From Bradyrhizobium australiense (GTDB lineage: Bacteria > Pseudomonadota > Alphaproteobacteria > Rhizobiales > Xanthobacteraceae), in assembly GCF_013114825.1 (NCBI RefSeq), contig NZ_JAAVLX010000006.1:62001-126000 (forward strand): 64,000 bases of DNA, written 5' to 3'. The position numbers and the translations under genes were made by a program. Below, in pieces: positions 1 to 8,493 of this stretch. The notes beneath the pieces are model-generated. The model was given only the letters and a program-made list of their open reading frames with translations, was not told the DNA's origin and made no database searches. Every line of letters begins with the position of its first letter. Position 1 is the first letter of the stretch.

Positions 1-1
1 T

Positions 2-652
2 GTCCTAAGCCTCTGGCACGGTGAGGTGATCCGGATCGGAGCGGTCATGCTGGCCCTGATCCTGTTCGTGCTCGGCACCACACTGTTCCTCGCGCGCGAG
101 ATCGGCCGCCGCGCCGAGGCCGAGGAAAAGCTGGAAGAGCTTGCGACCACTGACGCGCTCACCGGCCTGAAGAACCGGCGCAAATTCGATTCCGAAATCG
201 ACCTGGAATGGCGGCGGGCGGCCCGCAACCAGACCCCCGTCGCGGTGCTGATGATCGATGCCGATCATTTCAAATCCTACAATGACACGTTTGGACATCA
301 GGCTGGCGACCAGGTGCTGGTCGGCATTGCGATCTGCATTTCCGACTCGGTGCGGCGGGCCGGCGACTGTCCGGCTAGATATGGCGGCGAGGAATTCGCG
401 GTACTTCTGCCTGGCCTCTCGGCGGTGGAAGCGTTCACCGTCGCCGAGATCATCCGCCTGAAAGTCGAGCAATGGGCGGAAGACCCCAGCGTGACGACCG
501 TTAGCATCGGCGTGGCAAGCATGACGCCCACAGCGGTGATCGATTGGTCCTATCTGATCGAAGCGGCCGACAAGGCGCTCTACGCAGCCAAGGCCAACGG
601 TCGCAACCAGTCGGTGGTCGCCGCGATCCCGCAGCTTGCGCTGGTGGCTTAG
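2..652 (+). CDS. Diguanylate cyclase, C-terminal part (gene cut by window start)
   Basis: The frame is open from base 2 with no stop upstream, so the gene begins outside the window. What remains is one membrane helix (about bases 35-95), a short linker and a complete GGDEF domain. The active site reads RYGGEEF (GGEEF at 383-397). An RxxD inhibitory site (RAGD) lies five residues before it, so feedback inhibition by c-di-GMP is expected. It should make c-di-GMP from two GTP at the inner membrane. The missing N-terminus is probably a periplasmic sensor; that part is inference. A GTG at 26 could be mistaken for a start but would cut into the helix. Confidence 0.9.
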   Translation, partial: VLSLWHGEVIRIGAVMLALILFVLGTTLFLAREIGRRAEAEEKLEELATTDALTGLKNRRKFDSEIDLEWRRAARNQTPVAVLMIDADHFKSYNDTFGHQAGDQVLVGIAICISDSVRRAGDCPARYGGEEFAVLLPGLSAVEAFTVAEIIRLKVEQWAEDPSVTTVSIGVASMTPTAVIDWSYLIEAADKALYAAKANGRNQSVVAAIPQLALVA

Positions 653-659
653 GCTATCT

Positions 660-747
660 CGTCATGCCCGCGAAAGCGGGCATCCGGTACGCCGCGCCGC
701 TTCCGATCATCACTAATGCCGCGGAGTACCGGATCATCCGCTTTCGC
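660..747. repeat. Palindromic intergenic repeat
   Basis: Two arms of about 30 bases face each other: GTCAT, then GCGAAAGCGG, then ATCCGGTAC on the left, and the same blocks in reverse complement on the right, ending near 747. It lies between two convergent genes, so its hairpin could end transcription from both. Several other intergenic spaces here hold related but not identical palindromes. Confidence 0.75.
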
Positions 748-786
748 GTATGATGACAGCGGAGACGCTGATTGCGTCCCCGCCTC

Positions 787-1665
787 CTATTCCTCCAGAT
801 ACTTCTTCATCTCCGCGCGCAGGCCGTCGCGCAGCTCGGCGCGGGCCATGCCGTAGGCGATGTTGGCGCGCAGAAAGCCCGACTTGGAGCCGCAATCGTG
901 ACGTTCGCCCTCGAACTCGACGCCGTAGAATTTTTGCGTCTTGGCGAGAGCTTTCATCGCATCGGTGAGCTGGATCTCGTTGCCCGCCCCACGTTCCTGG
1001 GTTTCGAGAATTTTGAAGATCTCCGGCTGCAGGATGTAGCGCCCGGTGATGGAGAGATTTGACGGCGCCGTGCCTTTCGGCGGTTTTTCCACCATGCCGT
1101 CGACCTCGAACATGTTTTTGGCCAAGCGTTTGCCGACGCCGCAAATGCCGTATTGGTGGGTGAGATCGTCTGGCACCGCCTCGACCGCGAGCAGGTTCGA
1201 CTTCCCGCCGAGCTTTTCTGCCGCATCGATCATCTGCTTCAGGCAACCGGGCGTGTTCAGCACCAGTTCGTCCGGCAGCACCACGGCGAACGGCTCGTCG
1301 CCGACGATGTCGCGCGCGCACCAGACCGCGTGGCCGAGGCCGAGCGGCGCCTGCTGGCGGGTAAAACTCATCGCACCCGCCTCGGGCTGATCGCGCGCCA
1401 GAATGTCCTGCTCGGTCTTCTTGCCGCGCGCAGCCAGCGTGGTGTCGAGTTCGAACATCCGGTCGAAATGATCTTCGATCACGCCCTTGTTGCGCCCGGT
1501 GACGAAGACGAAATGCTCGATGCCGGCCTCCTTGGCCTCGTCGACCACGTATTGGATCAGGGGCTTGTCGACAATGGTCAGCATTTCCTTCGGCATCGCC
1601 TTGGTGGCGGGCAGGACGCGGGTGCCGAGACCGGCGACCGGGAAAACGGCTTTACGGATTTTCAT
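787..1665 (-). CDS. galU: UTP--glucose-1-phosphate uridylyltransferase
   Basis: The 292-residue product has the nucleotidyltransferase signature near its N-terminus (GLGTRVLPATK, then PKEML), which binds UTP. It makes UDP-glucose in the cytoplasm for exopolysaccharide, LPS and osmoregulated glucan synthesis. The frame stays open upstream to 1791, but family members start MKIRKAVFP, which puts the ATG at 1665. It is transcribed away from the lytic transglycosylase gene across a 233-base spacer. Confidence 0.95.
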   Translation of the reverse strand: MKIRKAVFPVAGLGTRVLPATKAMPKEMLTIVDKPLIQYVVDEAKEAGIEHFVFVTGRNKGVIEDHFDRMFELDTTLAARGKKTEQDILARDQPEAGAMSFTRQQAPLGLGHAVWCARDIVGDEPFAVVLPDELVLNTPGCLKQMIDAAEKLGGKSNLLAVEAVPDDLTHQYGICGVGKRLAKNMFEVDGMVEKPPKGTAPSNLSITGRYILQPEIFKILETQERGAGNEIQLTDAMKALAKTQKFYGVEFEGERHDCGSKSGFLRANIAYGMARAELRDGLRAEMKKYLEE

Positions 1666-1898
1666 GGGATGTCGGGCGCCTTGACATTGAGAAATTTGGA
1701 AATGCGGAAAGTGCTTTGATTGCACGTTGATAGTCGGTTTGCACCCCTGAACAAAGGCGGATGTATGGTGGCCTTCCCGCCTCCCTTGCACCTCCCCTTG
1801 CGCGCGCCGGGCACGACAACAAAATGCCCTCTGTTAAGCTGTTGGAAACCGTGACAGGGCCTTCTGGCACGGGGTTGGTTGCGACGGACGGGTACGGC

Positions 1899-3302
1899 AT
1901 GGGTCTTTTGGAACGAGCGATGAGCAATCGAACCGGCGCGATCATAATCGTGGCCGCGGTGTTGTGTTCCTATCAGGCCGCTTTGGTCAGCCCGTCTCAT
2001 GCCCAATCCGCCGGCAGTGACGGTATTTCGAACTTTTTGGGCAACATCTTCTCCGGGCCTAAGTCCGGCCAAGCGCCGCAGGCCGCGCCGGGCCCGGACG
2101 GCGGCCCGCCGCCCTGGAGCGGCGAGGACGGCGCCTCCGGCCATCCGCTGATGACGGCAGCCGCGATCCGGCAGGCGGCGGCGAATTTTCAAAACTGCGT
2201 CGCCTCGATGTGGCCCGATGCCGCACGGCGCAACATCACGCAGCAAAATTTCGAGCGCTTCACCGCTGGCCTCGAGCCCGATTTGCGCATCATGGACCTG
2301 ATGGATTCGCAGCCCGAATTCACCAAGGCGGTCTGGGACTATCTCGACATCCTCGTAAACGACAACCGCCTGGCCAAGGGTCGCGAGATCCTTGCCAAGT
2401 ACAAGCCGCAATTTGACGCGGTGGAGAAAGCCTACGGCGTCGACCGCTACATCATTGCGTCGATCTGGGGCATCGAATCCAACTACTCGACGCAGATCGG
2501 CGACCGTAACGTCGTGCAATCGACGGCGACACTTGCCTGCGTCGGCCGTCGCCAGACCTATTTCAAGGACGAATTCCTCACCGCGTTGGAAATCCTCAAC
2601 CGCGGCGATCTGCGCCCCGAACAGATGCGCGGCTCCTGGGCCGGCGCGTTCGGGCCGACGCAGTTCATGCCGACCGCCTTCAAGCGCTACGCGGTGGATG
2701 GCGATGGCGACGGCCGCCGCGACGTCGTCGACAACGCCGCTGACCTGATCGCCTCCACCGCCAACAACCTCAAGAAGGACGGTTGGCAGACCGGGCGGAG
2801 CTGGGGCTACGAAGTGGTGTTGCCGGAGGGTTTTAATTTCATGCTGGCGGACAAGTCCAAGGCGATGACGATTGCGCAGTGGCAGAGCCAAGGATTGAAG
2901 CGGGCCGATGGCCAGCCGTTTCCAGACACAACCGAGAAGGCCTATCTGCTGGCGCCGGCCGGCATGCAGGGGCCCGGCTTCCTGATGCTGCAGAATTTCC
3001 GGGTGATCATGAAATACAATCCGGCGGAGGCCTATGCGCTGGCGATCGGCCACTTTGCCGACCGCCTGCGCGGCGGGGCGCCTTTCGTGCAGCCCTGGCC
3101 GCGGCAGGAACGGGTGCTGTCGCGGGCGGAGCGGCTGGAACTGCAGCAGCTCCTGGCCCAGCGCGGCTTCTACAAGGGCACGCCGGACGGCCAGTTCGGC
3201 GGCCAGACGCGGGAGGCGCTCCGCAGCTTCCAGGCCTCCATCGGGGCGCCGGCGGACGGATTTGCCTCCTCTGACGTGCTGGAGCGACTCAGGGGGCGGT
3301 AA
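1899..3302 (+). CDS. Lytic murein transglycosylase, MltB family, with peptidoglycan-binding domain
   Basis: The N-terminus is an export signal ending near SPSHAQ. An SLT_2 transglycosylase domain follows, with the catalytic Glu in SIWGIESNYS at about residue 193. The last 70 residues form a PG_binding_1 repeat (RGFYKGTPDGQFG). The enzyme should cleave glycan strands in the periplasm to give 1,6-anhydro-muropeptides. The frame is open from 1761; ATG at 1899 or 1920 both place the signal sequence at the N-terminus, and 1899 is a mild preference. The signal ends without a clear lipobox, so a soluble periplasmic form is likely. Confidence 0.88.
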   Translation: MGLLERAMSNRTGAIIIVAAVLCSYQAALVSPSHAQSAGSDGISNFLGNIFSGPKSGQAPQAAPGPDGGPPPWSGEDGASGHPLMTAAAIRQAAANFQNCVASMWPDAARRNITQQNFERFTAGLEPDLRIMDLMDSQPEFTKAVWDYLDILVNDNRLAKGREILAKYKPQFDAVEKAYGVDRYIIASIWGIESNYSTQIGDRNVVQSTATLACVGRRQTYFKDEFLTALEILNRGDLRPEQMRGSWAGAFGPTQFMPTAFKRYAVDGDGDGRRDVVDNAADLIASTANNLKKDGWQTGRSWGYEVVLPEGFNFMLADKSKAMTIAQWQSQGLKRADGQPFPDTTEKAYLLAPAGMQGPGFLMLQNFRVIMKYNPAEAYALAIGHFADRLRGGAPFVQPWPRQERVLSRAERLELQQLLAQRGFYKGTPDGQFGGQTREALRSFQASIGAPADGFASSDVLERLRGR

Positions 3303-3458
3303 ACCGCGCTTTCGCCGTCAAACTAACCTGAAAACCACGATTCCGCAGAAGCCTTGACGGCCGGGCCGGAACCCCGGTTTATGGGGAAAATCTGCCCGCT
3401 TGCGGCCCGATTCCGCTACTATATTTGACGCTTCACGATCCATTTGCGACCGAGCCGG

Positions 3459-5174
3459 ATGCGAAAGCCAAAGTCCTTTTTGCGCGTGTTCACCGACACC
3501 GGCCCGCTGGTGGCGCTGGCGGTTGCGATCGCGCTTCTGGTCGGGATCGTGGGCCCTGCCTCCGCGCAGTTTTTCAATTTCGGCGGCTTTGGCGGCCCGC
3601 CGCAGCGGCAAGCGCCGCAGCGTGGCGGCGGCTGGTTCGGCGGCGATTTCTTTTCACCCTTTCAACAGCAGGCACCGCAGGCGCCGCGCCAGGATTTCTC
3701 CCGCGCGCCCGCGCCGGCCAAGCGCGACACGGTGCCGGAACGTAACGTGCTGGTGCTGGGCGACGCCATGGCGGACTGGCTCGCCTATGGCCTGGAAGAC
3801 GCCTATGCCGAGCAGCCCGACATGGGCGTAATCCGCAAGCACAAGACCGTCTCCGGCCTGATCAAGTATCAACCGCGCGGCGAGCCTGCCGATTGGGTGG
3901 CGGCTGCCAAGGGCATCCTTGCCACCGAAAAGCCGGACGCCATCGTCGTCATGCTCGGCCTCAACGACCGCCAGGCGATCCGCGAGCCGGTCACCGAGAA
4001 GAAGACCGACAAGAAAGAAGACAAGAAGGACGCGCGCGGCAAGACCGATGCCAAGCCAGCAGATGCAAAGAAGCCGGAAGGTTCGGCTGATGCGGCAAAA
4101 CACGACGACAAGCCGATCGACGCCGAATTGTCGCCGGACGACGCGGCCGACAACGACACGCCACAAACCGCCGCGCCCGATAAGACTGCGCGCTCCGGCG
4201 GCGGACTCTACGAATTCCGCGACGAGCGCTGGGTCGAACTCTACGCCAAGAAGATCGAAGAGCTGATCGGCGTGCTGAAATCCAAGGGCGTGCCGGTATT
4301 GTGGGTCGGCCTGCCGGCGATCCGCGGGCAAAAGGGAACGGCCGACATGCTGTTCCTTGATGCGCTGTATCGCGACGGTGCCGGCAAAGCCGGCATCACA
4401 TATGTCGATATCTGGGATGGCTTTGTCGATGAAGCCGGCCGCTTCCTGCAGAAAGGTCCCGACTTCGAAGGCCAGATCCGCCAGTTGCGCACCGCCGATG
4501 GCGTCTTCTTCACCAAGCCCGGCGCACGCAAGCTTGCGCATTATGTCGAGCGCGAGGTGACGCGCCTTTTGGCCGCACGCTCGGGGCCGATCGCCGTGCC
4601 GATCGAACCGGCAACGCCGGAGGCCAATGTCGCGCCCGGCCAGCCTGCGCCGCGTCCCCTCGCAGGACCGGTCATGCCGCTGGTGGCGTCGTCCGTGGGC
4701 ACCGATCAGTTGCTCGGCGGTCCAGGCTCGCGTCCAGCGGCGGTCGATGCGCTCGCCGCCCGCACGCTGGTGAAGGGCGAAGCACTGGCGCCGCCAGCCG
4801 GGCGCGCCGACGACTACCTGTGGCCTCGCCGGGAAATCGGCCGCGAGCCGGCCAAGGGCGATACGCCGGTGGCGGCCACCTCGCCGAGCGGTACCACGGC
4901 AGCCGCCCCTGCACAGAAGCAGCTTTTGCTGCCGCCGCCGCAGCAAACCTTGCAGCAGCAGCAAAAGAGACAGCCGCCGATGCAAATCCGCCCGGCGCAA
5001 AACAACGGTCCGTCACTGCGCGATTTCTTCGGCGGTTTCGGCGCGGCGCCGCGGCCGCCTGCACCGCCCGCGGCTGCACCGCCGCGTGGACCCGCTGCTG
5101 CTCCGGGCGCGCCGCGTCCGCCGGGTAATGTCGGGCGCTCGGCAGAGGTCCCGCCGGGCAATTTCATGCGATGA
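3459..5174 (+). CDS. DUF459 SGNH/GDSL-fold periplasmic protein, probably catalytically inactive
   Basis: The 571-residue protein has an N-terminal export signal or anchor (ending near GPASAQ), a Gln/Pro/Gly-rich linker, and an SGNH-hydrolase core from about residue 95 to 370. The core is interrupted by a Lys/Asp/Ala-rich low-complexity insert around 185-250. The tail is Pro/Ala/Gln-rich. Block III (GLNDRQAIRE) is intact. Block I reads GDAMADW, with Ala where the catalytic Ser belongs (residue 103), and block V reads DGVFFT, with Phe where the His belongs (residue 350). Related family members that I recall carry GDS and DGVHFT. An ATG at 3459 is preferred to a TTG at 3444. A binding or scaffold role at the cell wall is inference, helped by the neighbouring transglycosylase. 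Confidence 0.82.
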   Translation: MRKPKSFLRVFTDTGPLVALAVAIALLVGIVGPASAQFFNFGGFGGPPQRQAPQRGGGWFGGDFFSPFQQQAPQAPRQDFSRAPAPAKRDTVPERNVLVLGDAMADWLAYGLEDAYAEQPDMGVIRKHKTVSGLIKYQPRGEPADWVAAAKGILATEKPDAIVVMLGLNDRQAIREPVTEKKTDKKEDKKDARGKTDAKPADAKKPEGSADAAKHDDKPIDAELSPDDAADNDTPQTAAPDKTARSGGGLYEFRDERWVELYAKKIEELIGVLKSKGVPVLWVGLPAIRGQKGTADMLFLDALYRDGAGKAGITYVDIWDGFVDEAGRFLQKGPDFEGQIRQLRTADGVFFTKPGARKLAHYVEREVTRLLAARSGPIAVPIEPATPEANVAPGQPAPRPLAGPVMPLVASSVGTDQLLGGPGSRPAAVDALAARTLVKGEALAPPAGRADDYLWPRREIGREPAKGDTPVAATSPSGTTAAAPAQKQLLLPPPQQTLQQQQKRQPPMQIRPAQNNGPSLRDFFGGFGAAPRPPAPPAAAPPRGPAAAPGAPRPPGNVGRSAEVPPGNFMR

Positions 5175-5182
5175 TCACGCAG

Positions 5183-5282
5183 TCCCCATGGTGAGGAGCG
5201 CGTCTTCGCGCGTCTCGAACCATGAAGCTCCGATGCCACCATCCTTCGAGACGCGGCCAAGAGGCCGCTCCTCAGGATGAGG
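5183..5282. repeat. Intergenic inverted repeat
   Basis: The left arm contains TGAGGAGCGCG and GCGTCTCGAACCAT. The right arm contains its near reverse complement, with CCATCCTTCGAGACGC and GCTCCTCAGGATGAG. It fills the space between two convergent stop codons and could work as a two-way terminator. The arms are imperfect. Confidence 0.7.
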
Positions 5283-5657
5283 TTAGCCGTAATAGCGCCA
5301 GCGCGGCGGCGGGCGGCGCGGCGGGCGCGTCATCAAGAGCGCCAGGGCAAACCCAATGCCACCGGCAACCAACAGCGCGCCGAGCGGATTTTCCTGCACG
5401 GTTTTCGCCACCGCGTGCTGGCCGCTGCGAACGGTGTCGCCGCTGTTCTCATAAGCATCCTTGGCATAGCCGACCGCGGCATCGGTAGCATCGCGGGCGA
5501 CATCCTTGGCCTGGCCGTAGAGATTTTGCACCGTGCCGGCCGCTTCGCGCACGCGGCCCTCGGCTTGCGTCTTCGCATCGCCAGCCATGTCGCCGGTAGT
5601 ACTTTCGACCTTACCCGCAAAATCCTTGGCCGAACCAGCAATCCGATCCTTGTCCAT
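5283..5657 (-). CDS. CsbD-family stress protein with C-terminal membrane anchor
   Basis: The 124-residue product opens MDKDRIAGSAKDFAGK, typical of CsbD-like small stress proteins. A long amphipathic Ala/Asp/Lys-rich helix follows, then a glycine-containing hydrophobic segment (NPLGALLVAGGIGFALALL) like the anchors of ElaB/YqjD proteins, and an Arg/Pro tail. The ATG at 5657 has AGGAG eight bases upstream; a GTG nine bases earlier sits too close to it. A perfect GGAAC-N17-GTT promoter lies 29 bases upstream of the start. A general stress role at the inner membrane is inferred from family and promoter; no biochemical function is known. Confidence 0.88.
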   Translation of the reverse strand: MDKDRIAGSAKDFAGKVESTTGDMAGDAKTQAEGRVREAAGTVQNLYGQAKDVARDATDAAVGYAKDAYENSGDTVRSGQHAVAKTVQENPLGALLVAGGIGFALALLMTRPPRRPPPRWRYYG

Positions 5658-5685
5658 CGCGGTCACTCCTGTTTTCAGCAGATGT

Positions 5686-5710
5686 AACCGACGAGACGCG
5701 CCCGGGTTCC
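5686..5710 (-). promoter_or_regulatory. Sigma-EcfG promoter of the CsbD gene
   Basis: On the minus strand GGAAC (5710-5706) is followed after exactly 17 bases by GTT (5688-5686). This matches the alphaproteobacterial general-stress consensus GGAAC-N16/17-GTT. It leaves a leader of roughly 20 bases that contains the AGGAG ribosome site. Confidence 0.82.
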
Positions 5711-5738
5711 TGCCGCACTCGAAACGCCGGTGCAGGGC

Positions 5739-6473
5739 TCACAGGATCAGCCCGCCATCGACCACGATGGTCTGGCCGATGATGTAGGACGACAGCGGGG
5801 AGGCCAGGAACAGCGCTGCACCGGCCATGTCGGCCGGCGTGCCGAGCCGTTTCAACGGGATCCGCTCGAGCGCACCTTCGAGGCGTTTCGGATTGGCGGT
5901 GGTCGCCTTGGTCATCTTGGTGTCGACCAGCCCTGGCGCGATGCCGTTGACGCGGATGCCGCTTTCGGCCCACGCCTCGCCGAGCGTGCGGGTCAACCCA
6001 ACTGCGCCGGTCTTCGAGGCGTTGTAGGCCGGATTACCCATGGTGGAGTGATAGGCGGCGGTCGAACTGACGATGATGAGCGAGCCTTTGCTGGCGCTCA
6101 GCATCGCATGGAATTTGGTCGCACAGGCCATCAGGCTCATCAGGTTGACTTCCACTACCTTGCGAAAGCCAGCCATCTCGAATTCGCCGCGGCGGTAGAT
6201 CACCGCGCCCTGCGCCAGCACCAGCACGTCGAGTTTCGCGAAGGATGGCTGGAAGGATTCAATGGCCTGCGCGTTGCTGACGTCGAGCCGGAAATAATCG
6301 AGACCTTCGAGATGCGATCCTTCATCGGGCGAATAATCGGCAGCGCTCGCGCGGGTACCGCACACAGCAACATGCGCGCCCTTGGCGCGGAAGGCGTGCG
6401 CGATGCCGTTGCCGATGCCGCTGGAGCCGCCGATCACCAGCACGTGCCTGCCGCTGAAATCCAGTTCGTTCAT
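5739..6473 (-). CDS. SDR-family oxidoreductase
   Basis: A classical short-chain dehydrogenase of 244 residues. It has the NAD(P)-binding GGSSGIG at about residue 15, an active-site Ser in VSSTAAY, the YNASK catalytic Tyr-Lys pair and the C-terminal DGG. The cofactor-binding first strand ends GTRAS, where an Arg might favour NADP; that is a guess. The substrate cannot be read from sequence. It faces away from a second SDR gene across 111 bases, so the two may share a control region. Confidence 0.85.
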   Translation of the reverse strand: MNELDFSGRHVLVIGGSSGIGNGIAHAFRAKGAHVAVCGTRASAADYSPDEGSHLEGLDYFRLDVSNAQAIESFQPSFAKLDVLVLAQGAVIYRRGEFEMAGFRKVVEVNLMSLMACATKFHAMLSASKGSLIIVSSTAAYHSTMGNPAYNASKTGAVGLTRTLGEAWAESGIRVNGIAPGLVDTKMTKATTANPKRLEGALERIPLKRLGTPADMAGAALFLASPLSSYIIGQTIVVDGGLIL

Positions 6474-6584
6474 CCCTGCGATCCTTTTCTTGGTTGCGTT
6501 TTTGGCTTCGTTTGACCTGTCTGAGGATCGGTGCCAGCCTTGTCAATCCTGCAACGCGCCCAGCCTTCATTGCCCGGACCCGTC

Positions 6585-7364
6585 ATGTCAGATTTCAAAG
6601 AGCTCAGCCGTTCGGTCAAAGGTCTGACCGTTCTTGTCACCGGTGCCGCCAGCGGCATGGGACGCGCCACCGCCCTTGTGTTCGCGGCCGAGGGCGCCAA
6701 CGTCGCCGTCACCGATCTCAACGTAGACGCCACCGAGAGCGTCGCCGGCGAGATCCTGGCAAAGGGCGGCTCGGCGAAAGCATGGGCGCTGGATGTCACC
6801 AAACCTGACGAGATCATCAAGGTAGTCAACGAGATTGCCGCGCATTTCGGCTCCCTCGATATCGTCATCAACAATGCCGGCATCTCCGTGCGCGTGGCGA
6901 TCGACGACGACGGTTATGAAGCAGCCTGGGACAAGGCGCTCACCGTGATGCTGACGGCGCATCCGCGAATCATCCGGGCCGCGTTGCCGCATTTGCGCCG
7001 ATCGAACAATCCGCGGATCGTCAACATCGCCTCCACCGAAGCGCTCGGCGCGACGGCGCTGCACAGTCCCTACTCGGCGGCGAAAGCCGGGGTCACCGGC
7101 TTGACGCGCTCGCTCGCCGTCGAGCTCGGCCGCGAAGGCATCACCGTGAACTGCATCTGCCCGGGGCCAATCCGCACCGCGATCACCGAGCGGATTTCCG
7201 AAGAGCACAAAACGATCTACGCCAAGCGCCGCACCGCACTCGGCCGCTACGGCGACCCGGAGGAAGTGGCGCATATGACGCTGAGCTTGTGCCTGCCCGC
7301 CGCCTCGTTCCTGACCGGCGCGGTGATCCCGGTCGATGGCGGGCTGATGGCGCGGAATGCGTAG
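6585..7364 (+). CDS. SDR-family oxidoreductase
   Basis: A second classical SDR of 259 residues, with TGAASGMG for cofactor binding, NNAG, a catalytic Ser in NIASTEALG, YSAAK and a final VDGG. Asp in the TDLNVD stretch after strand 2 suggests NAD rather than NADP. The frame is open from 6531, but the ATG at 6585 (MSDFKELSRS) gives the normal spacing to the glycine motif. A TfdA-like dioxygenase follows 98 bases downstream and may belong to the same catabolic unit. The substrate is unknown. Confidence 0.85.
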   Translation: MSDFKELSRSVKGLTVLVTGAASGMGRATALVFAAEGANVAVTDLNVDATESVAGEILAKGGSAKAWALDVTKPDEIIKVVNEIAAHFGSLDIVINNAGISVRVAIDDDGYEAAWDKALTVMLTAHPRIIRAALPHLRRSNNPRIVNIASTEALGATALHSPYSAAKAGVTGLTRSLAVELGREGITVNCICPGPIRTAITERISEEHKTIYAKRRTALGRYGDPEEVAHMTLSLCLPAASFLTGAVIPVDGGLMARNA

Positions 7365-7462
7365 CGGGCATGCGTCCGCAGCGTTGACTTGGGCATTTCG
7401 GAGAGTAATTTTTCTCGCAAACAGAACGGGCAAAACCGCCCGCCGGTTTCGGGAGAGACGCC

Positions 7463-8350
7463 ATGACGGTTACGATCCGCCAGCTTCATCCGCATTTTTT
7501 CGGCGAGGTTTCGGGCGTTGATTTGCGCAAACCGCTGACGCCGCAGGAGGCGGCGGATATCGAAGCCGGTATGGACAAATATGCCGTGCTGCTATTCCGC
7601 AATCAGGACATCACGGACGAACAGCAACTCGCATTCGCGCTGAATTTCGGCGAGCGCGAAGATGCTCGCGGCGGCAATATCGTCAAGCCTCAGGATTCGC
7701 GCCTTTCGACCGGCCTTAACGACGTCTCCAACCTCGGCAAGGACGGCAAGCCATTGCCGCGCGACAGCCGCGCGCATCTGTTCAACCTCGGCAATTGCCT
7801 GTGGCATTCCGACAGCTCGTTCCGCCCGATCCCGGCAAAATTTTCGCTTTTATCGGCGCGGGTGGTGAACCCAAAGGGCGGCAACACCGAATTCGCTGAC
7901 ATGCGCGCGGCCTATGACGCGCTCGACGACGAGACCAAGGCCGAGATCGAGGACCTGATCTGCGAGCACTCGCTGATGTATTCGCGCGGCTCGCTCGGCT
8001 TCGTGGATTATACCGATGAAGAAAAGGAAATGTTCAAGCCGGTGCTGCAGCGGCTGGTGCGGACGCATCCGGTACACCGCCGCAAGTCGCTGTATCTGTC
8101 GTCGCACGCGGGCGCGATTCTGGGCATGAGCATGCCCGAGGCGCGGCTTTTGCTGCGCGACCTGACCGAGCATGCCACGCAGAAGGAATTCGTCTACGTC
8201 CATAAATGGACCGTGCATGACCTCGTGATGTGGGATAACCGCCAGACCATGCACCGGGTGCGGCGCTACGACCAGTCGCAGCCGCGCGACATGCGCCGCG
8301 CGACCGTTGCCGGCACCGAGCCGACGGTGACGCAGCAGGCAGCGGAATAA
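7463..8350 (+). CDS. TfdA/TauD-family Fe(II)/2-oxoglutarate dioxygenase
   Basis: The 295-residue protein follows the layout of 2,4-D dioxygenase TfdA closely: the LWHSDSSF iron site (His and Asp), GGNTEFADMRAAYDAL, HATQKEFVYVHKW, then WDNRQTMHR with the distal His and an RRATV Arg for 2-oxoglutarate. It should hydroxylate an ether, sulfonate or related substrate with loss of CO2 and succinate formation. Bradyrhizobium is known to carry TfdA-alpha enzymes; whether this copy acts on phenoxyacetates is not decidable here. The ATG at 7463 has GGGAGAG just upstream. Confidence 0.88.
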   Translation: MTVTIRQLHPHFFGEVSGVDLRKPLTPQEAADIEAGMDKYAVLLFRNQDITDEQQLAFALNFGEREDARGGNIVKPQDSRLSTGLNDVSNLGKDGKPLPRDSRAHLFNLGNCLWHSDSSFRPIPAKFSLLSARVVNPKGGNTEFADMRAAYDALDDETKAEIEDLICEHSLMYSRGSLGFVDYTDEEKEMFKPVLQRLVRTHPVHRRKSLYLSSHAGAILGMSMPEARLLLRDLTEHATQKEFVYVHKWTVHDLVMWDNRQTMHRVRRYDQSQPRDMRRATVAGTEPTVTQQAAE

Positions 8351-8358
8351 TACTCTCC

Positions 8359-8493
8359 GTCGTCCCGGCCAAGCGAAGCGCGCGAGCCGGGACCCATAAC
8401 CACCGACTTACGTTGTTACGCTGGAAAGCGGCGCCAGCCTTCGCAATCACCCACGCTCGTGGTTATGGGTCCCTGCGTTCGCAGGGACGACAA
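8359..8493. repeat. Intergenic palindromic repeat
   Basis: GTCGTCCCGG, GGGACCCATAACCAC on the left is answered by GTGGTTATGGGTCCC and GCAGGGACGAC on the right. It occupies the whole space between two convergent genes. The same GGTTATGGGTCCCTGCG core recurs near 46140, and a partial copy lies at 49043. Confidence 0.75.

Noticed and set aside
1861..1898. TGGCAC ... TTGC upstream of the transglycosylase as a sigma-54 promoter
   Set aside because: The spacing between the GG and GC elements is too long by three bases.
3654..5000. 448-residue open frame on the minus strand opposite the DUF459 gene
   Set aside because: High-GC shadow of a low-complexity gene: Arg/Leu-rich, no family motif, and no ribosome site. 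Similar long antisense frames opposite the transglycosylase, malate synthase, sulfite reductase, ureC and the PerM-like gene were left out for the same reason.
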